Assembly (NCBI GenBank): GCA_965267535.1
Contig: OZ254082.1
Span: 4,402,001 to 4,466,000, forward strand
Reading direction: 5' to 3'
DNA length: 64,000 bases
Source of the DNA: CAXBNB01 sp965267535
GTDB taxonomy: Bacteria; Bacteroidota; Bacteroidia; Cytophagales; Cyclobacteriaceae
The first letter of the stretch is position 1. The number at the start of each line of letters is the position of its first letter. Below, piece by piece: positions 52,305 to 61,116 of the stretch. The notes under the pieces are model-generated. The model did no database searches. It was not told where the DNA came from and saw only the letters and a program-made list of their open reading frames with translations. A program made the translations under genes and the position numbers.

Positions 52305-53148
52305 ACTCCTCCGGATATTGATAGCCGTACTTTTCGGTAATCTCTTTCTTTTTCATTTCCAGCACTTCCATTGTCAGGGGAATCTCTTCCAAAGGCTTAT
52401 CTCTGGCTCCTGTTTGCTGCTCAGCTATTTTGTCTACTATATCCAGCCCCTCTACCACACGACCAAAAACTGTATAGTCTCCGTCCAGATGAGGCGCTCC
52501 ACCTTTTGTAGTGTATACATTGACCTGCTCCGGACTCAAGGCTTTTTTTCTGATCTTTACATTGAGCTCCTTTTCAGCCATATCCACACACTCCAAAAAC
52601 AACTTCTGCATACCTTCCTGATCACCATTGCGCTGCATTTCGAGCAGTTTGTCTCTCAAATCTGCATGACTCTCGTATTGCACGAGTTGGTTCACCGCTT
52701 TATTTAGTGCCCTGTGATCTATAGAAAACTGCTCCAGCTGCTCCTGACTAAACGTCTTGCCATGAACAATATAAAACTGACACCAACTCGACTTTTTCTC
52801 AGGGTTTACCTGATCGCCCTGTCGGGCAGCTGCCAAAGCTCCTTTTTCGTGAAAAAATTTAGTAACGATTTCCGCATCTATACGGTCACTACTGCGAGTA
52901 TCCTCCTTGGCATCTATATCGCCTCCCTGTACCATAAATCCTTTGATGATCCTGTGAAATACTGTACTGTCGTATCTGCCTGAGCGGGCCAGCTTCAGAA
53001 AATTCTCTTTATGCAAGGGTGTCTCATCGTACAATATGGCCTTCATATCTCCATAAGGAGTATGGATCACCACCACATAATCCTTATTCTTATTGCAGGA
53101 AATAAGCAGTACGCTGCATAGCAGCATCACAAATATTTTTTTAGTCAT
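52303..53148 (-). CDS. Cyclophilin-type peptidyl-prolyl cis-trans isomerase, lipoprotein
   Basis: About 281 residues from the ATG at 53148 (MTKKIFVMLLCSVLLISC), whose N-terminus is a lipoprotein signal with LLISC lipobox; the upstream TTG extension is spurious. Cyclophilin core: TPYGDMKAILYDETPLHKEN, FHRIIKGFMVQGGD and DGDYTVFGRVVEGLDIVDKI. Between the two halves sits a predicted helical insertion of about 90 residues (EQLEQFSIDHRALNKAVNQL), common in Bacteroidota versions. It isomerises Xaa-Pro bonds in exported proteins. The last bases overlap the plus-strand terminator of the FISUMP gene. Confidence 0.92.
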   Translation of the reverse strand: MTKKIFVMLLCSVLLISCNKNKDYVVVIHTPYGDMKAILYDETPLHKENFLKLARSGRYDSTVFHRIIKGFMVQGGDIDAKEDTRSSDRIDAEIVTKFFHEKGALAAARQGDQVNPEKKSSWCQFYIVHGKTFSQEQLEQFSIDHRALNKAVNQLVQYESHADLRDKLLEMQRNGDQEGMQKLFLECVDMAEKELNVKIRKKALSPEQVNVYTTKGGAPHLDGDYTVFGRVVEGLDIVDKIAEQQTGARDKPLEEIPLTMEVLEMKKKEITEKYGYQYPEE

Positions 53149-53249
53149 AGCTCGTATGGGTCGTTTGGTTTTTTGAGTGGTCAAAATTATAAAATCTACA
53201 AACTTAGCGATGGTCTACTCTTCATTATTTAGAATCAATTGTGCAGCGT

Positions 53250-54179
53250 TCACTTCATGGATTGCTGTCGCCTGATCTCTGCCAAAATGGCTCCTCCTCC
53301 ATTATCGAGCACATACTTACCCAGCGCCTGCCCCGCTTCTTCAGGCGTGTCATACCCGCTGGTTGTAGTGTGTACTACCATTTCGCTTCCATCAAGGCTT
53401 ATAATACCTCCCCGCAGGTTTATTTTTCCCGATGATACTTCCGCATATCCAAAAATCGGCACGCTGCATCCTCCCTGCATCGTTTTCAGGTAAGCTCGCT
53501 CAGCCAACACAGCCTTTTCCGACACTTCATGATTGATACACTTGCGTACAAAGTGCTTTTTGCTGTCGTCGAGAGAAGCCTCTACCTCAATGGCTATGCT
53601 TCCCTGCCCCACGGCCGGCGTAAACCTATCCACATCCATGGTAGCAGCTATCATGTCATTGTAGCCCATTCTGTTCACTCCGGCGTATGCCAGAAACAAC
53701 GCATCGCACACCCCTTCCTCCATCTTTCGGATACGGGTTTGCAAATTGCCACGCACAGGAACTGTACTTATGTGCGGGTAATGTTTTTTCAAAAAGGCAA
53801 TTCTTCGGGTAGAAGATGTTCCAATTACCAATTGAGGGTCGTCCAGATTTATACCTGCACCGGGGGCAATCAACACATCGTTTACAGGTTCTCGCTCTCC
53901 AAAAGCAATCAATTCAAACCCCTCGGGCAACTCAGACTGCATGTCTTTTGCACTATGCACAGCTATGTCAATAGCACCTGATGCCAGTTGTTCTTCGATT
54001 TCCTCGGTAAACACCCCTTTACTGCCTATTTTGGCTATGGTTACATCCAAAATCTTGTCCCCTTTGGTCTCTATGGGTATGATTTCAGTATCTGCTCCGG
54101 CTTGTTGCAGCCGCTGCTCCACATAATGCGCCTGCCACATGGCCAGCTTACTCCCTCTGGTTCCTATCTTTATCTTCAT
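53250..54179 (-). CDS. hemC: Hydroxymethylbilane synthase (porphobilinogen deaminase)
   Basis: 309 residues. Conserved N-terminus KIGTRGSKLAMWQAHYVEQR, substrate-binding Arg cluster in IGTSSTRRIAFLKKHYP and RGNLQTRIRKMEEG, and the cofactor-linking Cys in MQGGCSVPIFGYA (near residue 241). It polymerises four porphobilinogen units into hydroxymethylbilane for haem. It follows holB by 6 bp; haem supply is relevant to the cytochromes encoded elsewhere in the window. Confidence 0.97.
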   Translation of the reverse strand: MKIKIGTRGSKLAMWQAHYVEQRLQQAGADTEIIPIETKGDKILDVTIAKIGSKGVFTEEIEEQLASGAIDIAVHSAKDMQSELPEGFELIAFGEREPVNDVLIAPGAGINLDDPQLVIGTSSTRRIAFLKKHYPHISTVPVRGNLQTRIRKMEEGVCDALFLAYAGVNRMGYNDMIAATMDVDRFTPAVGQGSIAIEVEASLDDSKKHFVRKCINHEVSEKAVLAERAYLKTMQGGCSVPIFGYAEVSSGKINLRGGIISLDGSEMVVHTTTSGYDTPEEAGQALGKYVLDNGGGAILAEIRRQQSMK

Positions 54180-54185
54180 ATCGTC

Positions 54186-55313
54186 TTATTTTGCCGTCAT
54201 TGCTTTCCCTATCCGCAACGACATGTCCATGAAAAGAATTTTAGGACTGGCATTTCTTCCCAAATAATAATGTGCTTTATTCAGCTCTTCGGCTATTTTT
54301 TCCAGTGCCGGCAAGCTGAGTGCTTTGCCAAAATTCTGAGCAAAAGCACTTTCTTCCTCATTGAGTCGTAGTTGGTTTGTAGTACCCATCTGCGACATGA
54401 GTGCCTCACGCATCATGGTGAGTCCGTACATCAGCAGCATCATTTGTGCCGACTTATTCATGGCAGAAAAAGCATCGTTCATTGCTGTAAGAGCTGTATA
54501 GTTGTGTGTCCAGCACAAACGCATCCAATCTCTAAACATCTTGTGCGCATCGTCTTCCACCTCGTCTATGAGCGTATCCGCTTTGCTAAGGTTGCCTTCG
54601 GCCAGTGCAGCTATTTTATGTGCTTTTTCTTCGCTCAGCTGATATTTGCCTTGCAGGTGTTGAATGATTTCTTCTTCATTAAATGCCCTGATTTTAAACA
54701 ACTGGCACCTGGATAAAATAGTGGTAAGCAACTTTTCGTAATCGTTGGTCACCAATAAAAATATCGTTCTTTCTGAAGGTTCTTCCAATACTTTCAGGAT
54801 GCCATTAGCCGCATTCACGTGCATATACTCCGGCAACCATATCAGCATGATTTTATATTTGGCTTCAAAAGCCTTCAAAGAAAGGTTTTTGATAATATTA
54901 CGGCTTTCTTCTTTTGATATATTGGCTTGTTTATTTTCTGCCCCGTAAGATGCCGACCATTGTTCTATTCCCTGATAGGGATTATTTAAAGCAAACGTCC
55001 TCCACTCGGAAAGATAGCTGGAGCTTACCACGTTTTTACCGGTCACTTTTTTAGTTGAACTTACCGGAAAAACAAATTGTACATCGGGGTGCACCAGCTT
55101 GTCTATTTTTATACAGGAAGAACACTCGCCACAGGAGTCATTGTCTGTGGGATTTGCGCAGTTGATGTATGTAGCAAAAGCCAGCGCCATTGCCAGATTA
55201 GCACTGCCTTCCGGACCAAAGAACAACTGTGCGTGTGCCACATGGTTATCCTTTACAGCAGCTATCAGTTTTTGCTTGCTTTCTTCGTGCCCTATGATAT
55301 CCGAAAACCTCAT
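54186..55313 (-). CDS. holB: DNA polymerase III subunit delta prime
   Basis: 375 residues. RuvB/AAA+ fold of the clamp-loader: the degenerate P-loop region HAQLFFGPEGSANLAMALAF, the four-cysteine zinc module (INCANPTDNDSCGECSSCIKI over 21 residues; positions 51-72) and the SRC-type motif in TTILSRCQLFKIRAF. Delta prime is the stator of the clamp loader and does not itself hydrolyse ATP, in keeping with the altered P-loop. It overlaps the upstream GlmU-like gene by 4 bp (ATGA) and precedes hemC by 6 bp. Confidence 0.92.
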   Translation of the reverse strand: MRFSDIIGHEESKQKLIAAVKDNHVAHAQLFFGPEGSANLAMALAFATYINCANPTDNDSCGECSSCIKIDKLVHPDVQFVFPVSSTKKVTGKNVVSSSYLSEWRTFALNNPYQGIEQWSASYGAENKQANISKEESRNIIKNLSLKAFEAKYKIMLIWLPEYMHVNAANGILKVLEEPSERTIFLLVTNDYEKLLTTILSRCQLFKIRAFNEEEIIQHLQGKYQLSEEKAHKIAALAEGNLSKADTLIDEVEDDAHKMFRDWMRLCWTHNYTALTAMNDAFSAMNKSAQMMLLMYGLTMMREALMSQMGTTNQLRLNEEESAFAQNFGKALSLPALEKIAEELNKAHYYLGRNASPKILFMDMSLRIGKAMTAK

Positions 55314-56515
55314 GTCTTTGTTTTGTTTTCCCAGCTACGGTATGGTTTCGACCGTCTGTATACTTCTTCAAAAATTGTATCATCCTGCGTCGACCATTCT
55401 TTTGTTTTCCTTCTCATGGCGATAGCTGCAGTTTGTTTTGCTTTTTCCAGATCGTATGTAGTAAAGGCTTCTTTACCTCCCCAACTAAACGACGGAATCA
55501 TTCCGGGAGGATACCCCGCTCCGTATACATTGGTGGCCATGCCTACACTGGTGCCTGTATTAAACATCGTATTGATACCACACCGCGAATGGTCGCCCAT
55601 CACCAGTCCACAAAACTGCAATCCAGTCTCACCAAAGGCATCATTTGAGTAATCCCACACTTTCACCTGAGTATAGTTGTTTTTCAGGTTCGAGGTATTG
55701 GTATCGGCTCCCATATTGCACCATTCGCCGATCACGGAGTTGCCGAGGTATCCTTCGTGCCCTTTGTTGCTGTAGCCCATGATCACCGAATTGCCTATTT
55801 CTCCCCCTACTTTGCAATGTGGCCCAAAAGTTGAATCTCCTCTTACTTTGGCTCCCATGCTTACCTGCGCAAATTCTCCCATTGCAAAAGGCCCTCTGAT
55901 GATGGCTCCTTCCAGAACTTTAGCATATCTACCTATATAGATCGGGCCATTTTCCGCATTGAGTATGGCAGCCTTTACATCTGCTCCTTCTTCCAAAAAT
56001 ACCTGATCGGAGTTATAAACCCGTGTAAAAGGATCATTTAAGGGTGCTGACTTTCTTCCCTTCGTAATGAGGTCAAAGTCGGCTCGTATCTGATCTCCGT
56101 TTTTGATAAAAATATCCCACGGACGGTTAATCCGTGTAAGGTCTCCTTGAAAATGTATTTTTTTTCCTTTTGGTGCCACTTCACTTCCATAGGTTGGGGA
56201 TTCAGTGCATCGGGCAGCCAAGAACACACCTTCCTGCACGAGTTTTTCACCCACGCTTAGACGCAAAACAGCCTCTACCAAGGCAGGGGAAGGACATAGT
56301 GAAGCGTTGATCACCAAACACTCTTCCTCCAGATTTTCAGATGGGAATCTTCCCAGATAAGGCTCTGTAATAAAAGACGCTTTTTCAGAAAGGTAATGCG
56401 CCCACTTTTCATGAATTTGCAATATTCCTACCCTTATTTCTCCGATAGACCGAGTATAGGTAATTGGTAGTAGCTGAGACCTTGTTTCAGCTATATCGAG
56501 GAGAAAAATCTTCAT
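55310..56515 (-). CDS. GlmU-like protein: degenerate nucleotidyltransferase plus left-handed beta-helix
   Basis: 401 residues. The N-terminal part (1-170) looks like a sugar nucleotidyltransferase domain but lacks the LxAGxGTRM pyrophosphorylase loop; it starts MKIFLLDIAETRSQLLPITY. Residues 175-350 are hexapeptide repeats (IYIGRYAKVLEGAIIRGPFA, then AKVRGDSTFGPHCKVGGEIG) forming a left-handed beta-helix of the acyltransferase type. Bacteroidota annotate this family as putative sugar nucleotidyltransferase or GlmU family. I would expect loss of the first activity and a possible acetyl- or acyltransferase activity of the second. It overlaps holB by 4 bp. Confidence 0.82.
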   Translation of the reverse strand: MKIFLLDIAETRSQLLPITYTRSIGEIRVGILQIHEKWAHYLSEKASFITEPYLGRFPSENLEEECLVINASLCPSPALVEAVLRLSVGEKLVQEGVFLAARCTESPTYGSEVAPKGKKIHFQGDLTRINRPWDIFIKNGDQIRADFDLITKGRKSAPLNDPFTRVYNSDQVFLEEGADVKAAILNAENGPIYIGRYAKVLEGAIIRGPFAMGEFAQVSMGAKVRGDSTFGPHCKVGGEIGNSVIMGYSNKGHEGYLGNSVIGEWCNMGADTNTSNLKNNYTQVKVWDYSNDAFGETGLQFCGLVMGDHSRCGINTMFNTGTSVGMATNVYGAGYPPGMIPSFSWGGKEAFTTYDLEKAKQTAAIAMRRKTKEWSTQDDTIFEEVYRRSKPYRSWENKTKT

Positions 56516-56520
56516 CGGGC

Positions 56521-56560
56521 AAAAATAAAAAAGTCTTCAAGAAATTGAATTCCTGAAGAC
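56521..56560 (-). terminator. Terminator of rpmE2
   Basis: Arms 56533-56543 and 56550-56560 pair over 11 positions with one mismatch (GTCTTCA/TGAAGAC core) around a 6-base loop. On the minus strand the stem is followed by a T-rich run (plus-strand A-tract 56521-56532). It lies 23 bp after the L31 stop and just before the GlmU-like gene's start at 56515. Confidence 0.85.
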
Positions 56561-56583
56561 CTTTATATCCGAAGGGATTTCTT

Positions 56584-56829
56584 TTATTTGTTTCTGTACC
56601 TTTTGTTGAATTTCTCAACTCTACCAGCAGTATCCACAAAGAGTTTCTTACCTGTATAAAAAGGATGCGAAGCAGAACTAACTTCCACTTTGATCACTGG
56701 GTACTCGTTACCATCTTCCCACTTGATTGTCTCGCTAGAGCTCATAGTAGATTTGGTAATAAATTTGAAGTCGCTAGACGTGTCGTGAAAAACAACTTCT
56801 CTATATTCCGGATGTATGTCTTTTTTCAT
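56584..56829 (-). CDS. rpmE2: 50S ribosomal protein L31 type B
   Basis: 81 residues from the ATG at 56829 (MKKDIHPEYREVVFHDTSSD). The protein contains no cysteine, so it is the zinc-independent type B (C-minus) form of L31. Characteristic segments: FKFITKSTMSSSETIKWEDG and SSASHPFYTGKKLFVDTAGR. L31 sits at the intersubunit bridge. The gene has its own promoter (56875-56905) and terminator (56521-56560), so it is a self-contained unit. The upstream extension in frame is not part of the protein. Confidence 0.95.
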   Translation of the reverse strand: MKKDIHPEYREVVFHDTSSDFKFITKSTMSSSETIKWEDGNEYPVIKVEVSSASHPFYTGKKLFVDTAGRVEKFNKRYRNK

Positions 56830-56874
56830 CTTGTGTGATGTTTTTGTCTGTGTCGATTTTCCTAAAAAGGAGTG

Positions 56875-56905
56875 CAAAAGTAGAAAGAATAGATTAAATC
56901 ACAAA
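56875..56905 (-). promoter_or_regulatory. Promoter of rpmE2
   Basis: Minus strand: TTTG (56905-56902), 19-bp spacer, TACTTTTG (56882-56875). This is an exact match to the Bacteroidota housekeeping promoter with ideal spacing, the best promoter in the window. Predicted start near 56868, leader of about 40 nt before the ATG at 56829. Confidence 0.75.
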
Positions 56906-57023
56906 CTATTCATCATAATTAACCCCAAAAGAAAAGAAATTTATTTCATTCCCACCAACAATTGCCCGAATCCTCTGTATAATTGACCTATCACTTACAA
57001 TTGGTACGGTCTCCCGTTTGTCT

Positions 57024-58724
57024 ATGAAGCTATTCACCTACATCACTCTATTGCTTGTCTCCCTCTGCCCTTTGACTGTAGTGGCTCAAAGCGCCTATGC
57101 CCCACTCAACAGCGACTATTACCACCTGATAGACCGATATCAGGTAATCGAAGGCAATCTTTCAAGAAATCCTATACACAGCACCTTCAAACCATACCAG
57201 CGCATTCACATTGCTGCATTTACAGATTCACTTACTGCTTCTAGTCATCCTTTTGATCAGAGCAATATAGACTATCTCCAGACAGACAATTGGGAGTTTT
57301 TTGAAAACAAAAAAGCCAACAGCAGAAAACCATTTCTCAAGCATTTTTATAAAAAGAAACCTGATTTGGTATTTGTAGACTCCAAAGATTTTGATCTGCA
57401 TGTAAAACCGGTTTTCTATTTCGGCGCAGGGCGAGATGCGCAAAGCGCTAGCAGCCCGTATGTAAACAGCAGAGGGGTAGAACTACGGGGAAAAATAGAC
57501 CGGAAAATATCTTTTTACTCTTTTCTTACTGAAAATCAGGCTGTATTTCCTCGCTATGTTCAAAACTACGGAAGTCGATTTGGGGCTGTACCAAACGAAG
57601 GCTTCTGGAAACTCTTTGGCTCCAGCGGATATGATTTTTTCACTGCCCGAGGCTATATTCAGTTCAATGCCACCAAACACATTGGAGTCCAATTCGGTCA
57701 CGATAGAAATTTTATTGGCAATGGCTACCGCTCTATTTTACTATCCGATTACTCAGCTCCTTATCCTTTTATCAAACTGCAAACAAAAATATGGCGTCTT
57801 CAATATACCAACCTCTACGCAGAACTGACCGCAGACGCCCCCTACTCTCCCACCGGGTCGTTAGGCACCAAGGAGTTTCCCAAGAAGTTTATGACTATGC
57901 ATCACCTGAGCGTGAATGTGTCGGACAAACTAAATCTGGGCATATTCGAGGCAGTAGTATTTCACAGGGGAGACAGCACCGGCACGGCTATAGAGTTCAA
58001 CTACCTGAATCCGGTAATTTTTTACAGCTCGATAGAACAACAAACAGGAAGCCCCGACAATGCCCTGCTCGGCCTGGATGCTACCTGGTATGCCAGACCC
58101 GGCCTGGCTTTTTACGGGCAATTTATTCTGGACGAACTCATAGTTAGCGAACTCAAATCCGACAGAGGGTGGTGGGGCAACAAATACGCCTATCAGATAG
58201 GAGCAAAATATTTCAACGCATTCCGCATCCATACACTAGACCTGCAAGCTGAATACAATTACGCTCGGCCGTTTACATACACCCATGAGTCTATATTTAC
58301 CAACTTCGCACACTACCGCCAGCCGTTGGCTCATCCGCTTGGCGCCAACTTCAAGGAACGTATATTTATAGCCCGCTACCAACCCCTTGAAAAACTTTTC
58401 CTTACACTCAAAATCATTCAGGCCAGATACGGGAGCGATCCCGAAGGTGAAAATTTTGGAGGCAATGTACTCCTGTCATACAATACCCGAATGAACAACC
58501 AACGCCCTGACACTGACTATGGCTACCAAACGGGTGACGGCCTGTCAAACCAACTCAATTTTATAGACATCACAGCGTCCTACAGGCTAAAGCACAACCT
58601 TTTTGTTGATCTAAAGCACATATACCGAAAAATGAGCAGCGAAGACCCTGCAGCAAATTTCAACACGCAGTTTTCATCGCTGGCCCTGCGACTTAATATT
58701 GCAGCCCGCGATTACAGCTTTTGA
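57024..58724 (+). CDS. Outer-membrane beta-barrel protein (Wzi/RemB-like)
   Basis: About 566 residues from the ATG at 57024. Signal peptide 1-22 (LLLVSLCPLTVVAQ). The body is rich in alternating amphipathic strands with aromatic girdles and ends with Phe (NIAARDYSF), the C-terminal signature of outer-membrane beta-barrels. The start of the mature protein (SDYYHLIDRYQVIEGNLSRN) resembles Bacteroidota proteins labelled capsule assembly Wzi family or gliding-motility RemB, which is my best guess but not proven. Lies upstream of the second S41 protease with a 170-bp gap and could be functionally independent. Confidence 0.72.
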   Translation: MKLFTYITLLLVSLCPLTVVAQSAYAPLNSDYYHLIDRYQVIEGNLSRNPIHSTFKPYQRIHIAAFTDSLTASSHPFDQSNIDYLQTDNWEFFENKKANSRKPFLKHFYKKKPDLVFVDSKDFDLHVKPVFYFGAGRDAQSASSPYVNSRGVELRGKIDRKISFYSFLTENQAVFPRYVQNYGSRFGAVPNEGFWKLFGSSGYDFFTARGYIQFNATKHIGVQFGHDRNFIGNGYRSILLSDYSAPYPFIKLQTKIWRLQYTNLYAELTADAPYSPTGSLGTKEFPKKFMTMHHLSVNVSDKLNLGIFEAVVFHRGDSTGTAIEFNYLNPVIFYSSIEQQTGSPDNALLGLDATWYARPGLAFYGQFILDELIVSELKSDRGWWGNKYAYQIGAKYFNAFRIHTLDLQAEYNYARPFTYTHESIFTNFAHYRQPLAHPLGANFKERIFIARYQPLEKLFLTLKIIQARYGSDPEGENFGGNVLLSYNTRMNNQRPDTDYGYQTGDGLSNQLNFIDITASYRLKHNLFVDLKHIYRKMSSEDPAANFNTQFSSLALRLNIAARDYSF

Positions 58725-58893
58725 TTGTTGGGTGTAGTTTCGTAAATTGCCTCCTGTGAAAAAATCATTTTTTTACCATTGCCGTATGCATAGTATGTGT
58801 TTTCACTCACTATAAATTCCGCACACAGGGAAAACATACCGGATTGTGTGGGCCGGCAAATGAACCCTCGCACTGAGGTTTAGTTAGACATTT

Positions 58894-60549
58894 ATGAGAA
58901 AAAGAATTAAATACCTATCGCTGGTTATACTACCTGCTACGCTATTGCTTTTTGTAGCATCGATAGACAAAGACGATCGATACTTCCAGATCGCCAAAAA
59001 CCTCGACATCTTCGCCTCGCTATACCACGAGATCAATACGCACTATGTAGACGAGATCAATCCCAACCAACTCTTGAATACTGGCGTGAAAGCCATGCTG
59101 AAAAAGCTGGACCCGTATACTGTATATATACCGGAAGACGACATAGAGGACTACCGCACTATGGCAACCGGAGAATACGGAGGCATAGGCATACAATCCA
59201 ATAAAATAAATGGCAAGCATATCGTACTGATGGTGTATGAGAATTCACCAGCCTATGAGGCCGGCATCACCATAGCCGATGAGATTCTAGCATTAGACGG
59301 AGTAGACATCACCAATAAAACGGATCATGAGTTTGGAAAACTACTCAAAGGGCAGGCGGGCACAGAGGCAGAGCTAACTCTAAAACGAAACGGAGCTGAA
59401 CAGTACACTGTAACGGTCAAGCGTGAAAAAATATCAATTCCAAACATTAGCTACAAAGGGATGATCACCGAAGATATTGGTTACCTAAGGCTGAGTGAGT
59501 TTACCCGAAACGCCGGAGATGATGTGCGTAGTACAGTAAAATCCCTGAAAGAACAAGGAGCTAAAAAGATAGTGCTTGACCTTCGCGACAACCCCGGAGG
59601 GTTATTAAATGAAGCAGTAAACATCTGCAATGTCTTTATCCCCAAAGACGAAAAAGTAGTGCACACCAAAGGAAAAACGAAAAAACAAAGCTTCGTATAC
59701 AACACACGCCACAATCCGCTGGACACTGAAATACCACTAGCTGTACTGATCAATAGCAAAAGTGCCTCAGCCTCTGAGATCGTTTCGGGGGTAATGCAAG
59801 ACTATGACAGAGGTGTGTTAATAGGCCAAAAATCATATGGCAAAGGACTCGTGCAAATGACGCGACCGCTTTCGTACAATTCTCAGTTGAAACTGACTAC
59901 CGCCAAATACTATGTACCCAGCGGCAGATGCATACAGGCCCTGGACTACTCCAACAGGAGAGAAGACGGTAGTGTAGGAAAAATACCGGACTCATTAAAA
60001 TCCTCCTTCAATACCAAAAACGGACGAGTAGTCTACGACGGTGGCGGCATAGATCCAGACATACAAACCGAACCTCGCTCCCTTTCTTCCTTCACTAAAA
60101 ACCTTCAAAACAGCGGCCTGTTATTCGATTACGCTACACAATACTACTACTCGCACAAAGAAATAGGTGACGCTAAATCATTCAGCCTGTCTGAAAAAGA
60201 GTATGCGGAGTTTTTAGATTGGATGAAAACCAAGGAATTTGACAACAAATCGCTTGCTGAAGCCACAATAGAAGATTTGAAAAAAGCCTCTGCAAGCGAC
60301 AAGGTATATAAGCAACTAATCGATGAAATAGAAGCCCTGCAGGCTGCCGTAAGCGAATTGAAATCCAATGGCCTTACCATTTACGAAGAAGAAATTAAAA
60401 GATTACTGGAACTGGACATAGTATCCAGGTATCACCTGAGAGAAGGCCGAATTGAGGCATCTATACAGCATGACGCTGATATCGATACAGCCATCAAAAC
60501 CCTCAACAATCCCTCTCAATACAGTGAGGTACTGGCCCGGGCAAAATAA
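58894..60549 (+). CDS. S41 family C-terminal processing peptidase (second copy)
   Basis: 551 residues. Signal anchor 7-23 (YLSLVILPATLLLFVAS). PDZ domain about 80-160 (VLMVYENSPAYEAGITIADE), S41 domain about 185-360 with nucleophile Ser in INSKSASASEIVSGVMQ and general-base Lys in SYGKGLVQMTRP. A helical C-terminal region follows. About the same length and layout as the copy at 28645 but clearly diverged (different N-terminus and C-terminal region), so an old duplication or a separate orthologous line. It likely processes periplasmic or outer-membrane proteins. Confidence 0.93.
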   Translation: MRKRIKYLSLVILPATLLLFVASIDKDDRYFQIAKNLDIFASLYHEINTHYVDEINPNQLLNTGVKAMLKKLDPYTVYIPEDDIEDYRTMATGEYGGIGIQSNKINGKHIVLMVYENSPAYEAGITIADEILALDGVDITNKTDHEFGKLLKGQAGTEAELTLKRNGAEQYTVTVKREKISIPNISYKGMITEDIGYLRLSEFTRNAGDDVRSTVKSLKEQGAKKIVLDLRDNPGGLLNEAVNICNVFIPKDEKVVHTKGKTKKQSFVYNTRHNPLDTEIPLAVLINSKSASASEIVSGVMQDYDRGVLIGQKSYGKGLVQMTRPLSYNSQLKLTTAKYYVPSGRCIQALDYSNRREDGSVGKIPDSLKSSFNTKNGRVVYDGGGIDPDIQTEPRSLSSFTKNLQNSGLLFDYATQYYYSHKEIGDAKSFSLSEKEYAEFLDWMKTKEFDNKSLAEATIEDLKKASASDKVYKQLIDEIEALQAAVSELKSNGLTIYEEEIKRLLELDIVSRYHLREGRIEASIQHDADIDTAIKTLNNPSQYSEVLARAK

Positions 60550-60630
60550 CCCGAAACAAAAAACTTTCCCCAGATTTGAACTTTATGGCGCTTTTAGCGG
60601 TTGTCAGTTTGCACCCAACTGCTAAAAACC

Positions 60631-61116
60631 ATGAAGAACCTCATTTCAAGCTTATGGCTTATATTGGCCTTGCTGACCGTATCGTGCGGTGTAGTGAGTC
60701 TGGACGAACTAGCCGCAGGAGATACCATAGCGATCGACCCGGCTCAGTATCCTGAAAACAATCAGGCACTCACTACAGCTCTTACAGACAACACCTCAAA
60801 AAGCTGGTCTACTACCGGCTTCAACTACCATATCGTAAAGAGATTTCAGGCGTGCAGACTAGACGACACCATCACATTGCTAGCCGACAACACCTACCAA
60901 TACGACGGTGGCGACCTCCTGTGCGGAGCTGAAGATGACACGCGTAAAAAATCCGGCACATGGGAAGCCAACTACGAAGGGCGTAAGCTCACCTTCGACA
61001 AAGGAACCTCACACGAAGTGGAGCTTTATATTGAAGAAGCCAGCGAAAACCAAATCATTGTAAGTGCCACCTACATGAATGTAAAAGTAGTAGGCCGATA
61101 CGAATTAGCCCTATGA
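60631..61116 (+). CDS. Lipocalin-like lipoprotein
   Basis: 161 residues from the ATG at 60631 (MKNLISSLWLILALLTVSC), a lipoprotein signal with lipobox TVSC. The mature part has a lipocalin/calycin-like pattern: KSWSTTGFNY, TITLLADNTYQYDGGDLLCG, SGTWEANYEGRKLTFD and ISATYMNVKVVGRYEL-like last strands. It has Cys pairs in FQACRLD and DLLCGAED. Such small lipoproteins are numerous in Bacteroidota and their ligands unknown. It is coupled by a 4-bp overlap (ATGA) to the barrel-like gene that follows, which suggests a joint envelope function. Confidence 0.78.
   Translation: MKNLISSLWLILALLTVSCGVVSLDELAAGDTIAIDPAQYPENNQALTTALTDNTSKSWSTTGFNYHIVKRFQACRLDDTITLLADNTYQYDGGDLLCGAEDDTRKKSGTWEANYEGRKLTFDKGTSHEVELYIEEASENQIIVSATYMNVKVVGRYELAL

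Noticed and set aside
28645..60549. The two S41 proteases as a recent tandem or transposed duplication
   Set aside because: They differ throughout outside the catalytic motifs and lie more than 28 kb apart with unrelated neighbours, so they are old paralogues.
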